NCBI GenBank assembly: GCA_963677415.2
Contig: CAXXFJ010000002.1
Span: forward strand, 124,001 to 188,000
DNA: 64,000 nt
Direction: 5' to 3'
Source: JAQUTK01 sp963677415
GTDB lineage: Bacteria > Bacteroidota > Bacteroidia > Bacteroidales > JAQUTK01
Position 1 is the first letter of the stretch. Each line of letters opens with the position of its first letter. The notes beneath the pieces are model-generated. The model was given only the letters and a program-made list of their open reading frames with translations, was not told the origin of the DNA and did no database searches. Shown in pieces: positions 39,595-48,703 of the stretch. Position numbers and translations under genes: made by a program.

Positions 39595-41451
39595 ATGAGA
39601 ATATTACATAACGGAAGTTTTGCCCAAAAAATTCTGCAATTAACAGCAGATACGCTGATTCTCCTTGATCATGATGGTGTTTGCGTGGATTTTGTTCTTA
39701 ATACCAAAGATTGGCACCTTCCGCAAGAAGATTTATTGGTCGGACGGAAGATATCTGATTTTCTTCCCGATTGCACCTATAAAGATTTACAAAAGGGTTT
39801 TGACTCTGTAGTCAAAGAGAATATTGTCATATCCAGAAACTACGAATTACCGCTCGGAAATGAAGTTTACTATTTTAAATGTATTATCCAACAGTTTGAT
39901 GAGAATCTGATACTTTGTCAGTATAGGGATATCACAGAAAGGAAACGCCTGAGCATCCAGCTGGAAAGAAACATCAAAGAACTGAGAGCTGTTGAAGAAG
40001 TAGCCAAACTAGGTCGGTGCTATTATGATCCGGAAACCGATATCTGCTACTACTCTGGATTTACCGGACTAATGTGTAACAGTGATTCATACAAAGAAAT
40101 CCCTAGAGAAGATTATCTTATTAAGGTTATATACCCAGACGATAGAGAAATTTTTGACGCTTGGTTGAAGCGTGTACTTGTTACAGAAAAAAATGAGTCT
40201 GTTTACTATCGTATTATGTTTAATGGAGAGATTTACCATCTTCACATGAAACCATTTTCATTTAGGGATCAAACAGGACGGAAGGTTATGGAAGCTTATG
40301 TTCAGAACATCACTGCTTTTACCAAACAAGAATCGGATCTGGCAGCCATCCAGTGGGCAATGAATAATTCATTTGAGGATATTTACTGTGTAAAAAAGGA
40401 TGGCTCCATCGTCTTTGGAAACAAACAATTCCGACTAAACTTTGGAGTGACTGAGAATGAAAATCTTTCTAAACACAAATTGTTTGATCTTCCACTAACA
40501 AGAATCCCCAAAGAGTCATTTCTAGCATTGATTGACAAAACGAATAGCTCTTCTTCAGAGAAGTACATCCGTTATTCCACCAAGAATCCTTATTCTATTG
40601 GTAATCAAAAAAAAGAGTTCGATTGTTTTACCTATGTTGTTCATAGACCCGGAGATGAAGACTACTATTGGACATTTGCACGTGATATCACCGAACGTCT
40701 CACTCATGAAGAGCAGATGAAAGAGATGATTAACGAAGTGATTAAAGCAAAAGAAAAAGCAGAAGAATCGGATAAGATGAAATCGAACTTTCTGGCAAAC
40801 ATGAGTCATGAGATACGTACTCCGCTGAATGCTATTATAGGTTTCTCACGAATTATCGCTGAATGTGATGATTTGGATGAACGAATGGAATATTTCAAGA
40901 TTGTGGACTGCAATAACGATCGACTGTTAATGCTGATTAATGAGATTCTTGATCTTTCACGGATTGAATCGGAAAAGGTTCAATTCACCTATGCTCCAAC
41001 GGATCTTTCTCAAATGTGTAAAGAGCTTCATGACTCGCTCATTCTACGTTGCCCTCAAAATGTATCATTTGTGTTGGACGAAAAGTCTACGCAGGATATT
41101 ACAATCATTACTGATAAGAACCGATTATCTCAGGTACTATCAAACCTGATTGGCAACTCGTTCAAGTTTACAATGCAAGGTACAGTTGCTTTAGGATACC
41201 GTAAAGAAATGAATAATACCATTTGCTTCTTCGTAAAAGATACCGGAATTGGAATACAAAAAGAAAAAGCGACTAAAATATTTGATAGGTTTACCAAACT
41301 CAATGATTATATTCAGGGGTCTGGTTTGGGTCTTTCTATATGCAAAACTATCGTGGAGAAACTGGGAGGAAGTATCTCTGTTGAAACGGAAGAAGGAATT
41401 GGAAGTAAGTTTCTAGTGGTTCTTCCTCTTAATGAAGTAATTAACAATTAA
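39595..41451 (+). CDS. PAS-domain sensor histidine kinase
   Basis: This 618-aa kinase has no membrane segment. Three PAS-like regions occupy about residues 10-125, 130-240 and 245-380, and a short coiled coil follows. The HisKA domain has the phospho-accepting His405 in NMSHEIRTPLNAIIGF. The ATPase domain has N-box SNLIGNSFKFT, G1 VKDTGIGIQKEKA and G2 GSGLGLSICKTIVEKLGG. It probably senses a cytoplasmic redox or small-molecule signal. The neighbouring receiver protein is the obvious partner. The position among polysaccharide genes suggests, but does not prove, control of surface polymer production. Confidence 0.93.
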   Translation: MRILHNGSFAQKILQLTADTLILLDHDGVCVDFVLNTKDWHLPQEDLLVGRKISDFLPDCTYKDLQKGFDSVVKENIVISRNYELPLGNEVYYFKCIIQQFDENLILCQYRDITERKRLSIQLERNIKELRAVEEVAKLGRCYYDPETDICYYSGFTGLMCNSDSYKEIPREDYLIKVIYPDDREIFDAWLKRVLVTEKNESVYYRIMFNGEIYHLHMKPFSFRDQTGRKVMEAYVQNITAFTKQESDLAAIQWAMNNSFEDIYCVKKDGSIVFGNKQFRLNFGVTENENLSKHKLFDLPLTRIPKESFLALIDKTNSSSSEKYIRYSTKNPYSIGNQKKEFDCFTYVVHRPGDEDYYWTFARDITERLTHEEQMKEMINEVIKAKEKAEESDKMKSNFLANMSHEIRTPLNAIIGFSRIIAECDDLDERMEYFKIVDCNNDRLLMLINEILDLSRIESEKVQFTYAPTDLSQMCKELHDSLILRCPQNVSFVLDEKSTQDITIITDKNRLSQVLSNLIGNSFKFTMQGTVALGYRKEMNNTICFFVKDTGIGIQKEKATKIFDRFTKLNDYIQGSGLGLSICKTIVEKLGGSISVETEEGIGSKFLVVLPLNEVINN

Positions 41452-41465
41452 CGATCTATATTAAA

Positions 41466-42536
41466 ATGGGAAAAAAAGCATTTCTTCTACTCCTATATTT
41501 CTTTGCTATATGCATCAGCTTAACTTTGGCCATATTTGCAATACTTGCTTCTATAGGACCGTTGTATAAACCTGAATATGGTTCATTTATTCCTCTGCTT
41601 ACATTGTCACTCCCCTTTCTCTTAGGTGCTAATGCGCTTTTCCTTGTTTGGTGGGCGATCAGATGGAAACGATGGGTATGGTTCTCACTTATAGCAATCC
41701 TTGCCAATTATGCATTTATCGGATCAATGTATAGATTTGGCTCAGAAGAGGTAATTTCGACTGAAGTAAAAACACTTAACGTGGTGACCTACAATGTTCA
41801 AAACTTTGACTGGCAGCCTACTTTATGGTCATTAACCGATATTGCAGTTTTTCTTCTGGATGAAAATATTGATGTTATTTGTTTTCAAGAATATGCTGAA
41901 TCTGAATCATTTAATGAGGACAGCGTGGCTTCCGTTCTGAATTTCCTCCCCTATTATAAGATAGATCGTAATAGTGCAGAAGGCCTGAATCTTGCTATCT
42001 TTAGCAAATACCCTATTACAAGTGATGGCAATTACAGATACAAGTCTATGACCAAAGGACTATGGGTGGATATACAAGTGGAGGGAAAACCAATCCGTGT
42101 ATTCAATTGTCACTTGCAGACGACCAATGTCAACCAGACGAGAGGTGAGTTTGAACGCAACTTAGTTGTTGATCTGGATGCTCAAACCAAAAATGCTGCT
42201 CAGAAAGTATTGAATACTACCATAAGAAACTTTAATATTCGCTTTGAGCAGGCAGACTCTATCGGTAATCTCATTCGACAATCACCCTACCCTACAATAG
42301 TCTGTGGAGACTTAAACTCGGTGCCTACCTCTTATTGTTATTGGAAAATCAGAGGAGATCTGGTTGATGGATTTAATGAGTGTGGTTCCGGATACGGAGC
42401 AACATACAGGTACATGAAAGAACTGTACAAAATCGATTATATTTTTCACTCGAAAGAGTTGAAAGGTATAAGTTATCGGATAAATAGTCTTGATTACAGC
42501 GACCATTACCCTACTGTCATGAGACTTACTCTCTAA
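41466..42536 (+). CDS. Membrane-anchored endonuclease/exonuclease/phosphatase family protein
   Basis: This 356-aa protein has three N-terminal membrane segments (about residues 5-27, 38-62 and 68-85). A metal-dependent EEP domain follows, with VVTYNVQNFDW, the metal Glu in ICFQEYAE, FNCHLQT, CGDLNSVPTS and the final SDHYPTVM. Families with this layout hydrolyse nucleic acids, phospholipids or phosphoinositide-like esters; this one's substrate is unknown. It follows the kinase by 14 bases and ends at the large palindrome. Confidence 0.87.
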   Translation: MGKKAFLLLLYFFAICISLTLAIFAILASIGPLYKPEYGSFIPLLTLSLPFLLGANALFLVWWAIRWKRWVWFSLIAILANYAFIGSMYRFGSEEVISTEVKTLNVVTYNVQNFDWQPTLWSLTDIAVFLLDENIDVICFQEYAESESFNEDSVASVLNFLPYYKIDRNSAEGLNLAIFSKYPITSDGNYRYKSMTKGLWVDIQVEGKPIRVFNCHLQTTNVNQTRGEFERNLVVDLDAQTKNAAQKVLNTTIRNFNIRFEQADSIGNLIRQSPYPTIVCGDLNSVPTSYCYWKIRGDLVDGFNECGSGYGATYRYMKELYKIDYIFHSKELKGISYRINSLDYSDHYPTVMRLTL

Positions 42537-42602
42537 TATAAAATTGGGCAAAAAAGAAGGTTCGGAGATATCTCCGAACCTTCTTTTTTGCCCAATTTTA
42601 TA
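42537..42602. terminator. Perfect 66-bp palindrome, bidirectional terminator
   Basis: Each arm is 33 bases, from TATAAAATTGGGC inwards to GGTTCGGAGAT. The second arm is the exact reverse complement, with no spacer at the centre (between 42569 and 42570). Both strands give a GC-rich stem followed by TTCTTTTTTG. It begins right after the stop codon of the + strand EEP gene and ends 8 bases before the - strand hybrid kinase stop. It would therefore terminate both convergent transcripts. Confidence 0.92.
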
Positions 42603-42610
42603 GAATCAGA

Positions 42611-43774
42611 TCAATAGATGATATCCACATCTTCACTTTCAGGAGGAAGGTAGTTCTTTGGAATATAAAAGAAGAAGCGCGATCCTTTTCCATATTCAGA
42701 AGTAAAATTCAAGGTACCTCCATTGCGTTTCACAAAGTCGGTGCAAAGCTGCAATCCTAAGCCTGAACCTTCTTCTTGCTTGGTGCCATAGGTGGTAAAA
42801 TAGGCTTCCGGATGTAACACTTTTTCTTTGTCTACCTCTTTAATTCCTAATCCATGATCTTCAACACTTATCAGAATCCTTTCGGATTCCTCTTTAAGAG
42901 TTACATTTATTACTGTGTTTTCATTACTAAACTTCAAAGCATTGCTGATCAAATTGCGAATCACCGTCTTGATCATATCAACATCCATTCTTATTTCCAG
43001 GTGACTGGGAGCATCCAAGGTGATTCTCACATTTTTTACCTGAGCCATCATGACAAAGATTTCGATGACGCTCTCTGTTAAACTGACAATATCATTCACT
43101 TGGGAGACATACTTAAGACGTCCGATCTGACTCTTCGTCCACTTCAATAGATTGTCTAACAACGAAAATGTATCTTCCGTTGTTTGATTAGCCATAGTCA
43201 GCATCTGAAACATATCCTCTCCTATTGTTTCACTCGGAAGACTAAGAATCAACATATTCAATACCATCTTAATGGAACCTAAAGGAGAACGAAGATCATG
43301 AGCAATTACAGAATATAGTCGATCGCGCCCCATGATAGTGCGGGTTAGTTCTTCTGTCTTTTGTGTAATTATCCGTTTGGCTGCAACCAGAGATATCTGA
43401 TGCTTAACACGAATGATCAGTTCTTCTTTATTAAATGGCTTTGAGATAAAATCATTACCTCCCATCTTAAAACCTTTAACTACATCTGATGTCGTATTTA
43501 ACGCTGTAAGGAAGATGATAGGGATATCGTTGTATTCAGGAAGAGCACGCAAATGTTGAGCAACTTCATAACCACTTATATCTGGCATCATGACGTCTAA
43601 CAAAATCAAATCCGGCATCTCTTTCTTGGTCGTTTCAATAGCACCGTTTCCATTCATTGCTGTCACTATATTGAATTTTTCATTCTTCAATAAGACTTTA
43701 AGCAACAAAATGTTCGACATTACATCATCAACAATGAGTATCTTGTAGTCAGATGGTGTTATTTCCATTTCCAT
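42611..43774 (-). CDS. Response regulator/histidine kinase hybrid
   Basis: This 387-aa protein starts at ATG 43774, 4 bases after the UXS stop. An in-frame start at 43807 would overlap the UXS gene and is less likely. Order is receiver first (Asp60 in LILLDVMMPDISG, Lys in FISKPFNKEE). Then comes a short coiled coil, then HisKA with His159 in YSVIAHDLRSPLG. The ATPase domain follows, with RNLISNALKFSN, VEDHGLGIK and GSGLGLQLCTDFVKRNGG. A receiver in front of a kinase suggests that phosphorylation by another kinase switches its activity. It is co-transcribed with UDP-glucuronate decarboxylase. Confidence 0.92.
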   Translation of the reverse strand: MEMEITPSDYKILIVDDVMSNILLLKVLLKNEKFNIVTAMNGNGAIETTKKEMPDLILLDVMMPDISGYEVAQHLRALPEYNDIPIIFLTALNTTSDVVKGFKMGGNDFISKPFNKEELIIRVKHQISLVAAKRIITQKTEELTRTIMGRDRLYSVIAHDLRSPLGSIKMVLNMLILSLPSETIGEDMFQMLTMANQTTEDTFSLLDNLLKWTKSQIGRLKYVSQVNDIVSLTESVIEIFVMMAQVKNVRITLDAPSHLEIRMDVDMIKTVIRNLISNALKFSNENTVINVTLKEESERILISVEDHGLGIKEVDKEKVLHPEAYFTTYGTKQEEGSGLGLQLCTDFVKRNGGTLNFTSEYGKGSRFFFYIPKNYLPPESEDVDIIY

Positions 43775-43778
43775 AGCG

Positions 43779-44714
43779 TTATCCGAGTTTGGCTTTAAAA
43801 TAGTCAATTGTTCGAATCAAGCCATCATTTAACTGAACTTTAGGCTCCCAATCCAGTTTGCTCTTCGCTAAAGTGATATTTGGTTGACGTTGTTTGGGGT
43901 CATCTTGGGGTAGATCTTTGAATATCAGTTTAGACTTGGATCCGGTCAATTCTATCACTTTCTCAGCAAGTTGACGGATTGTGTATTCACCCGGATTACC
44001 AATATTTACAGGACCGATAAATTCGTCATCTGTTGCCATCATCCGAATCATTCCTTCAACCAAGTCGTCTACATATTGAAAGCTACGGGTCTGCTTTCCA
44101 TCTCCATAAATAGTAATATCTTCCCCTTTTAATGCTTGTACAATAAAGTTAGAAATGACACGTCCATCGTTCGGATGCATATTGGGTCCATATGTATTGA
44201 AAATACGAATAATCTTTATACGAACGTCAAGCTGTCTGTGATAATCCATAAATAGAGTCTCGGCACAACGCTTGCCTTCATCATAACAGGAACGAAATCC
44301 AATAGGATTTACATTTCCCCAATAGCTCTCAGTCTGCGGATGCACAAACGGATCACCATATACTTCACTTGTTGATGCTTGTAATATTTTCGCTTTAGAA
44401 CTTCGTGCGAGTCCCAACATATTGATTGCTCCCATCACAGAGGTCTTGACCGTTTTGATAGGATCAAACTGATAGTGTATTGGGGAAGCCGGACATGCAA
44501 GGTTATAGATCTCATCTACTACCGCATAATATGAATTAATTACATCATGACGAACTAATTCAAAATGCGGATGACCAATCAGATGAAGAATATTCTCTTT
44601 TGACCCTGTAAAATAATTATCAAGGCAGATTACATCATTCCCTTCTCTCAACAAGCGCGTACATAAGTGAGAACCGATAAAACCAGCACCACCCGTTACT
44701 AAGATTTTTCTCAT
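43779..44714 (-). CDS. uxs: UDP-glucuronate decarboxylase (UDP-xylose synthase)
   Basis: This 311-aa short-chain dehydrogenase/epimerase-type enzyme converts UDP-glucuronate to UDP-xylose. The NAD-binding GGAGFIGSHL lies at residues 8-17 and the family marker NLACPASPIHYQFDPIKT near 72-89. The active-site STSEVYGDP is followed by the Tyr/Lys pair in SCYDEGKR. It supplies an activated pentose for the polysaccharide made by the neighbouring glycosyltransferases. It is transcribed with the hybrid kinase, 4 bases apart, and divergently from the third CotH gene. Confidence 0.92.
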   Translation of the reverse strand: MRKILVTGGAGFIGSHLCTRLLREGNDVICLDNYFTGSKENILHLIGHPHFELVRHDVINSYYAVVDEIYNLACPASPIHYQFDPIKTVKTSVMGAINMLGLARSSKAKILQASTSEVYGDPFVHPQTESYWGNVNPIGFRSCYDEGKRCAETLFMDYHRQLDVRIKIIRIFNTYGPNMHPNDGRVISNFIVQALKGEDITIYGDGKQTRSFQYVDDLVEGMIRMMATDDEFIGPVNIGNPGEYTIRQLAEKVIELTGSKSKLIFKDLPQDDPKQRQPNITLAKSKLDWEPKVQLNDGLIRTIDYFKAKLG

Positions 44715-44742
44715 ATAAATAATTTATTACGACCGTGTTTTC

Positions 44743-44750
44743 CAAAATTA
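44743..44750 (-). promoter_or_regulatory. -7 box upstream of uxs
   Basis: On the - strand TAATTTTG fits TAnnTTTG and lies 28 bases before the uxs ATG. No good TTG partner is seen. Confidence 0.45.
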
Positions 44751-44973
44751 TAAGCATTATGACATAAGTATCTGAAATACACACATTAAAAAGTTCAGAA
44801 TGGAAAGCCATATCGTGTATAAGACAATACTAAATGCAAATATATCAATTGAATTTAAATATTGAGCAATATTCATGGAAAATATAGCACACAAATACGA
44901 ATACTTTCAAATGATTACTTCCAAATCCCTTCTACAAAAGGATCATTTAGCGATATAATTTCAAAATATTGCT

Positions 44974-44981
44974 TACATTTG
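44974..44981 (+). promoter_or_regulatory. -7 box upstream of the third CotH gene
   Basis: TACATTTG fits TAnnTTTG and lies 28 bases before ATG 45010. The -33 element is weak. The 295-bp gap between uxs and this gene otherwise shows only AT-rich sequence. Confidence 0.5.
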
Positions 44982-45009
44982 TCCCAAATCCTAAGAATAA
45001 CATATAACC

Positions 45010-47982
45010 ATGAATCGAAGTTTCATCCTTTTATCTTTTCTATTTCTCTCTTTCATCTCATTTGCTTTTACAAAAAACAAGGTATCAAGCCTTTCTCAAA
45101 AAAGCATCTCAGCGAATATTCATTATACGGATCTTCCGACAATTCATATTAATACGGCCAATAATGCCCCTATCAATAGTAAAATAAACTATGTAACCGG
45201 CACTATTTCGGTGGTTAGTCCTGTCGATACAGAGGTAATGACCGACGTACCCATGCAAATAAGGGGTCGTGGCAATTCTACCTGGGGTTTGCCAAAAAAA
45301 CCTTATAAAATCAAGCTCGACAACAAGGCAAACTTGTTGGGTATGGATGCAAAAGCCAAAGACTGGGTCCTTTTAGCTAATTATGGTGACAAATCACTGA
45401 TTCGCAATGCACTTGCCTTTGAAATAGGAAGTTATCTGGGAATGTCCTTTACGCCATCAGTGCGTTTTGTGGATTTGGCAGTCAATGGAGATTATGTTGG
45501 TAATTATATGGTTACTGATCAAGTTGAGGTTCAGAAACAAAGAGTTGCAATAACAGAACAAGATTCCGCAGATGTAGATCTTCCAAATATTACAGGTGGG
45601 TATCTACTCGAAATTGATGGTTTCGCTGGAAGTGAAGCGGTTTGGTTTCAAACATCAAGAGGATTGCAAGTAACCATTAAGAGTCCGGACGAAGAGACAA
45701 TCAATGCAAATCAAAGGGGGTATATTTCCGATTACATACAACAGTTTGAGAATGTGGTATTTTCAAGTACCTATAAAAATCCTGATACTGGTTACCGTGC
45801 CTGGGTGGATTCAACTTCTCTGATCAACTGGTATATCGCCTGCGAACTGACCGGTAATCCTGATTGCTTCTGGAGCACTAACATCTATAAGCAACGGAAT
45901 GATCCGAAAATCTATTGGGGACCTCTTTGGGATTATGACATAGCATTTGATAATGATAACCGCTTTACAAATGCTTCTACCTCTATGATGCGTAATGTAG
46001 CTTTCTATCCTCCATGCAAAAACCTCGTCCTGCGTTTCTGGAGTGATCCATGGTTTGTCAGGGCTGTTGATCGGCGTTGGAATGAGATACGACAATCCGG
46101 ATTATCGAGTCACCTTCAAAATTATATCACAGAAAAGTATCGTGAGCTTTATGCTTCGCAAGAACTAAACTATGAAAGATGGCCGGTACTCTCCTCCCGA
46201 ATTTTCAGGGAAGTACGTCTATTTTCAACCTATGATGAATATGTCAATGACCTTGCTTCCTATGTGGATAAAAGAATCACATTCCTGACAAATGATTTTG
46301 CCGCTGCCAAAGCTGCCCTCAACGATGAGGAGGAAGAGCCGGAAGACAACAGCAATCCGCAGTTTAAAGCTGAAAGTTATTATTATTCAATTACAAATAT
46401 CAAATCCGGTCTGGCATTGGATATCGTGGATCAATCACCATCTGAGGAAGCATTTCTGAATCTGTGGACGCCTGATAATTCACGTAGTTCCCAATTATGG
46501 AAATTCACTCCTGTTAGTGGTGGATATTACAGTATTCAGGAAAGAGCAAACAATCTTGCTGTAAAATGTAGTGCGACTTCCGGTGAATCTCTTTCACTAG
46601 CTGTCACTGACACTACAGATAGTCAGCAGCTCTGGAAAATAGATACCTGTGGAATTGCACATGCGTTTGGCCTCATCAATAAAGCAACCAACTATTCGCT
46701 GAACAATACAGGTGGTAGTCTTATTGATGGCACAAAAGCCATTGGCTATGCCTATCGAATGACCAGCCAAAACCAGCAATGGATCCTTACGAAGAAAGAA
46801 GCTATTGTCGTCGTGGACTCATCAAGAATCTTTGATCCTGAGATTGCTGCTATGAAACTACAGAATTCAATCCTTTATCGTATAAAGAATGTACGTTCCA
46901 ATAAGTATGTCACAGCAGCAGGAATTGGGAATGACTTACTTCAAGATACTTTGAAGTCATTTTCTGAAGATCAGTTCTGGTATTTAACGGGTGATAACTC
47001 AGCCGGATATCACCTATATAATAAGAAATACAGTTCCAGTGAAGTTGATTTTACAAACAGTGGTACATATATAGCTCCAATGCTTTCGTCCTCTTCCGGA
47101 AATGTTCAAAAAGGAGTCTGGTATATCGATTATTCCCAGAGCAACGATGATTATTATGGAATCTTTGCCAGGAATGCAGCAACCGATATGAAATACTGGA
47201 ATGATTACCAGGCAAGTGGTTCAACCATTGGTTTCTATTACTATGATGGAGGGAGCAGGTGGTTGTTTGAAAAAGTAACTGTACCTGTTTCTGTCTCATC
47301 TTTACCCACTGACGGAGGATCACTATCTACCACAGGAACATTACTTTCAGGTACTACAGTTACTCTTAAAGCTACACCTGCGGAAGGATACGAATTTTCA
47401 AGATGGAAAGAAGGAGACCTTGTGGTAAGCACATCTCCGGAATATTCATTCACAGCCACGACGCCACGTTCTCTTACTGCCTATTTCACATTAAAGAAGT
47501 TTGATATCATCATTGATGCCAATCCAACTATCGGAGGTGCGGTAGTGGGAAATGGAGTCTTTAACTTTGGTGACACTGTCACTTTGAGAGCAAGACCTGC
47601 TACTGATTATTTATTCTATAATTGGAGTGAAGAAGGGAGTGTTGTGAGTACTGATACTTTGCTGACATTTGCAGCTAAAGGCAACCGGACACTGACTGCC
47701 AACTTTATCATTGACCCGATACTGGATAGTGAATCTCCGCAAACGGATAGCCAAACGGATTACTCGATCTATTATGATCCGGACAGACAACTCATTCATT
47801 GGAACACATCCAACAACGAGGAACTTTTGATCCATCTTGAAATCTATTCTGCGCAAGGTACGCTTATGATTCAAGAAGATGCGACTGAGTCCGTTGATAT
47901 CTCCCAACTGGCAGATGGAAATTACATACTGCGCTGGAAAGAAAATGGAAAGGTTAGATCCGTGAAGTTTGTAAAGATCTGA
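45010..47982 (+). CDS. CotH kinase surface protein with ricin-like and InlB-B-type repeats
   Basis: This 990-aa protein has a signal peptide. A canonical CotH kinase domain occupies about 50-430, with GRGNSTWGLPKKPYKIKLD, GNYMVTDQVEVQKQRV and WGPLWDYDIAFDNDNRF. Two ricin/RICIN_14-like modules (about 455-600 and 620-755) follow, with SQLWKFTPVSGGYYSI and QQWILTKKE. Two divergent InlB B-repeat-like modules (about 757-835 and 836-905) carry GYEFSRWKEGD and DYLFYNWSEEG. The tail is a T9SS-type sorting domain (about 920-990, DGNYILRWKENGKVRSVKFV). The kinase core is closer to classical CotH than the two tandem giants. Ricin-like modules suggest glycan binding, so it may act on or at surface polysaccharide; this is inference. 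Confidence 0.87.
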   Translation: MNRSFILLSFLFLSFISFAFTKNKVSSLSQKSISANIHYTDLPTIHINTANNAPINSKINYVTGTISVVSPVDTEVMTDVPMQIRGRGNSTWGLPKKPYKIKLDNKANLLGMDAKAKDWVLLANYGDKSLIRNALAFEIGSYLGMSFTPSVRFVDLAVNGDYVGNYMVTDQVEVQKQRVAITEQDSADVDLPNITGGYLLEIDGFAGSEAVWFQTSRGLQVTIKSPDEETINANQRGYISDYIQQFENVVFSSTYKNPDTGYRAWVDSTSLINWYIACELTGNPDCFWSTNIYKQRNDPKIYWGPLWDYDIAFDNDNRFTNASTSMMRNVAFYPPCKNLVLRFWSDPWFVRAVDRRWNEIRQSGLSSHLQNYITEKYRELYASQELNYERWPVLSSRIFREVRLFSTYDEYVNDLASYVDKRITFLTNDFAAAKAALNDEEEEPEDNSNPQFKAESYYYSITNIKSGLALDIVDQSPSEEAFLNLWTPDNSRSSQLWKFTPVSGGYYSIQERANNLAVKCSATSGESLSLAVTDTTDSQQLWKIDTCGIAHAFGLINKATNYSLNNTGGSLIDGTKAIGYAYRMTSQNQQWILTKKEAIVVVDSSRIFDPEIAAMKLQNSILYRIKNVRSNKYVTAAGIGNDLLQDTLKSFSEDQFWYLTGDNSAGYHLYNKKYSSSEVDFTNSGTYIAPMLSSSSGNVQKGVWYIDYSQSNDDYYGIFARNAATDMKYWNDYQASGSTIGFYYYDGGSRWLFEKVTVPVSVSSLPTDGGSLSTTGTLLSGTTVTLKATPAEGYEFSRWKEGDLVVSTSPEYSFTATTPRSLTAYFTLKKFDIIIDANPTIGGAVVGNGVFNFGDTVTLRARPATDYLFYNWSEEGSVVSTDTLLTFAAKGNRTLTANFIIDPILDSESPQTDSQTDYSIYYDPDRQLIHWNTSNNEELLIHLEIYSAQGTLMIQEDATESVDISQLADGNYILRWKENGKVRSVKFVKI

Positions 47983-48006
47983 CAAACTGGTGATACCCCC
48001 TCACAA

Positions 48007-48036
48007 AACAGGAGCTTCCTCAAAGGAGCTCCTGTT
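48007..48036. terminator. Hairpin terminator between convergent genes
   Basis: AACAGGAGCT (48007-48016) pairs perfectly with AGCTCCTGTT (48027-48036) around a 10-base loop. It lies between the CotH stop (+) and overlaps the last codons of the AlkD-like gene (-). The T-tract is weak on both strands. Confidence 0.65.
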
Positions 48037-48703
48037 CGTATTTTAGTTGTGTGGCTACTTCTGTCAATTGTTCCTGACCGGTATCCAGGAAGGATTGAAT
48101 CACTTTGTCTCCCTGCTCCTTTCGCTGACGCACCAATCCGCGCAGAGCGAGCATCGTAGCATTGACCAGCAACGAAGAAGTAGATTCGATGCTCATCCGT
48201 GCTTGTTTTATGATGTGCTGTAATTTCTTTTCATCCCATGAGACTCCACTTAAACAAAGACGATATATTAATGTGTAACCGGTCATCTGAACGAAGACTC
48301 CCTCCTCACCGATCCATTCCAATCCTTTTCGTGAAGCATAAGGAAGAAATGGAAAAAGGTTCAGACAAGCTTGCTCAACAAGTTCTAATTGCTTCAATGA
48401 ATGTACCCATTCTTCTGCTGTCTCTTCAGAAAAAGAGTCGGGTGGCCAAAGCATCGTGGCAAGTATCATCATCTCACGAACATTACTACTCCAAAGCAAA
48501 CGGGCAAAAGCTTCCTCCTTGGGATACTCCATAGCCATTGCCTTTAGCTGAGGGTAAGCGACTCCATATAGTAAGCGGTAATCAGCACCCTTCGCTTTCA
48601 TACTATCCGCAGCAACTCCATTCATTGATAGATGGAGTTGTTGCTTCAGTCTGCTATATAGTGCTTCATGCTGCGGACTACACGGAAGAAACTGCTTATT
48701 CAT
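48020..48703 (-). CDS. AlkD-like DNA alkylation repair protein (HEAT-like)
   Basis: This 227-aa all-helical protein resembles AlkD/AlkC-type HEAT-repeat DNA glycosylases, which remove positively charged alkylated bases. The start ATG 48703 (MNKQFLPCSPQH) overlaps the stop of the upstream DPP III gene as ATGAATAA. The longer frame from 48805 is unlikely because it lies inside that gene. Visible family-like segments are YGVAYPQLKAMA, ALRLLWSSNVREMMILA-like FARLLWSSNVREMM, and a Trp pair in EEWVHSLKQLE. The catalytic Asp of AlkD is not obvious, so some members of this branch may not be glycosylases. Confidence 0.72.
   Translation of the reverse strand: MNKQFLPCSPQHEALYSRLKQQLHLSMNGVAADSMKAKGADYRLLYGVAYPQLKAMAMEYPKEEAFARLLWSSNVREMMILATMLWPPDSFSEETAEEWVHSLKQLELVEQACLNLFPFLPYASRKGLEWIGEEGVFVQMTGYTLIYRLCLSGVSWDEKKLQHIIKQARMSIESTSSLLVNATMLALRGLVRQRKEQGDKVIQSFLDTGQEQLTEVATQLKYEQELL

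Noticed and set aside
43775..43807. Upstream start of the hybrid kinase overlapping uxs
   Set aside because: ATG 43774 lies just after the uxs stop and directly precedes the receiver domain, so the extra 11 residues are not needed.
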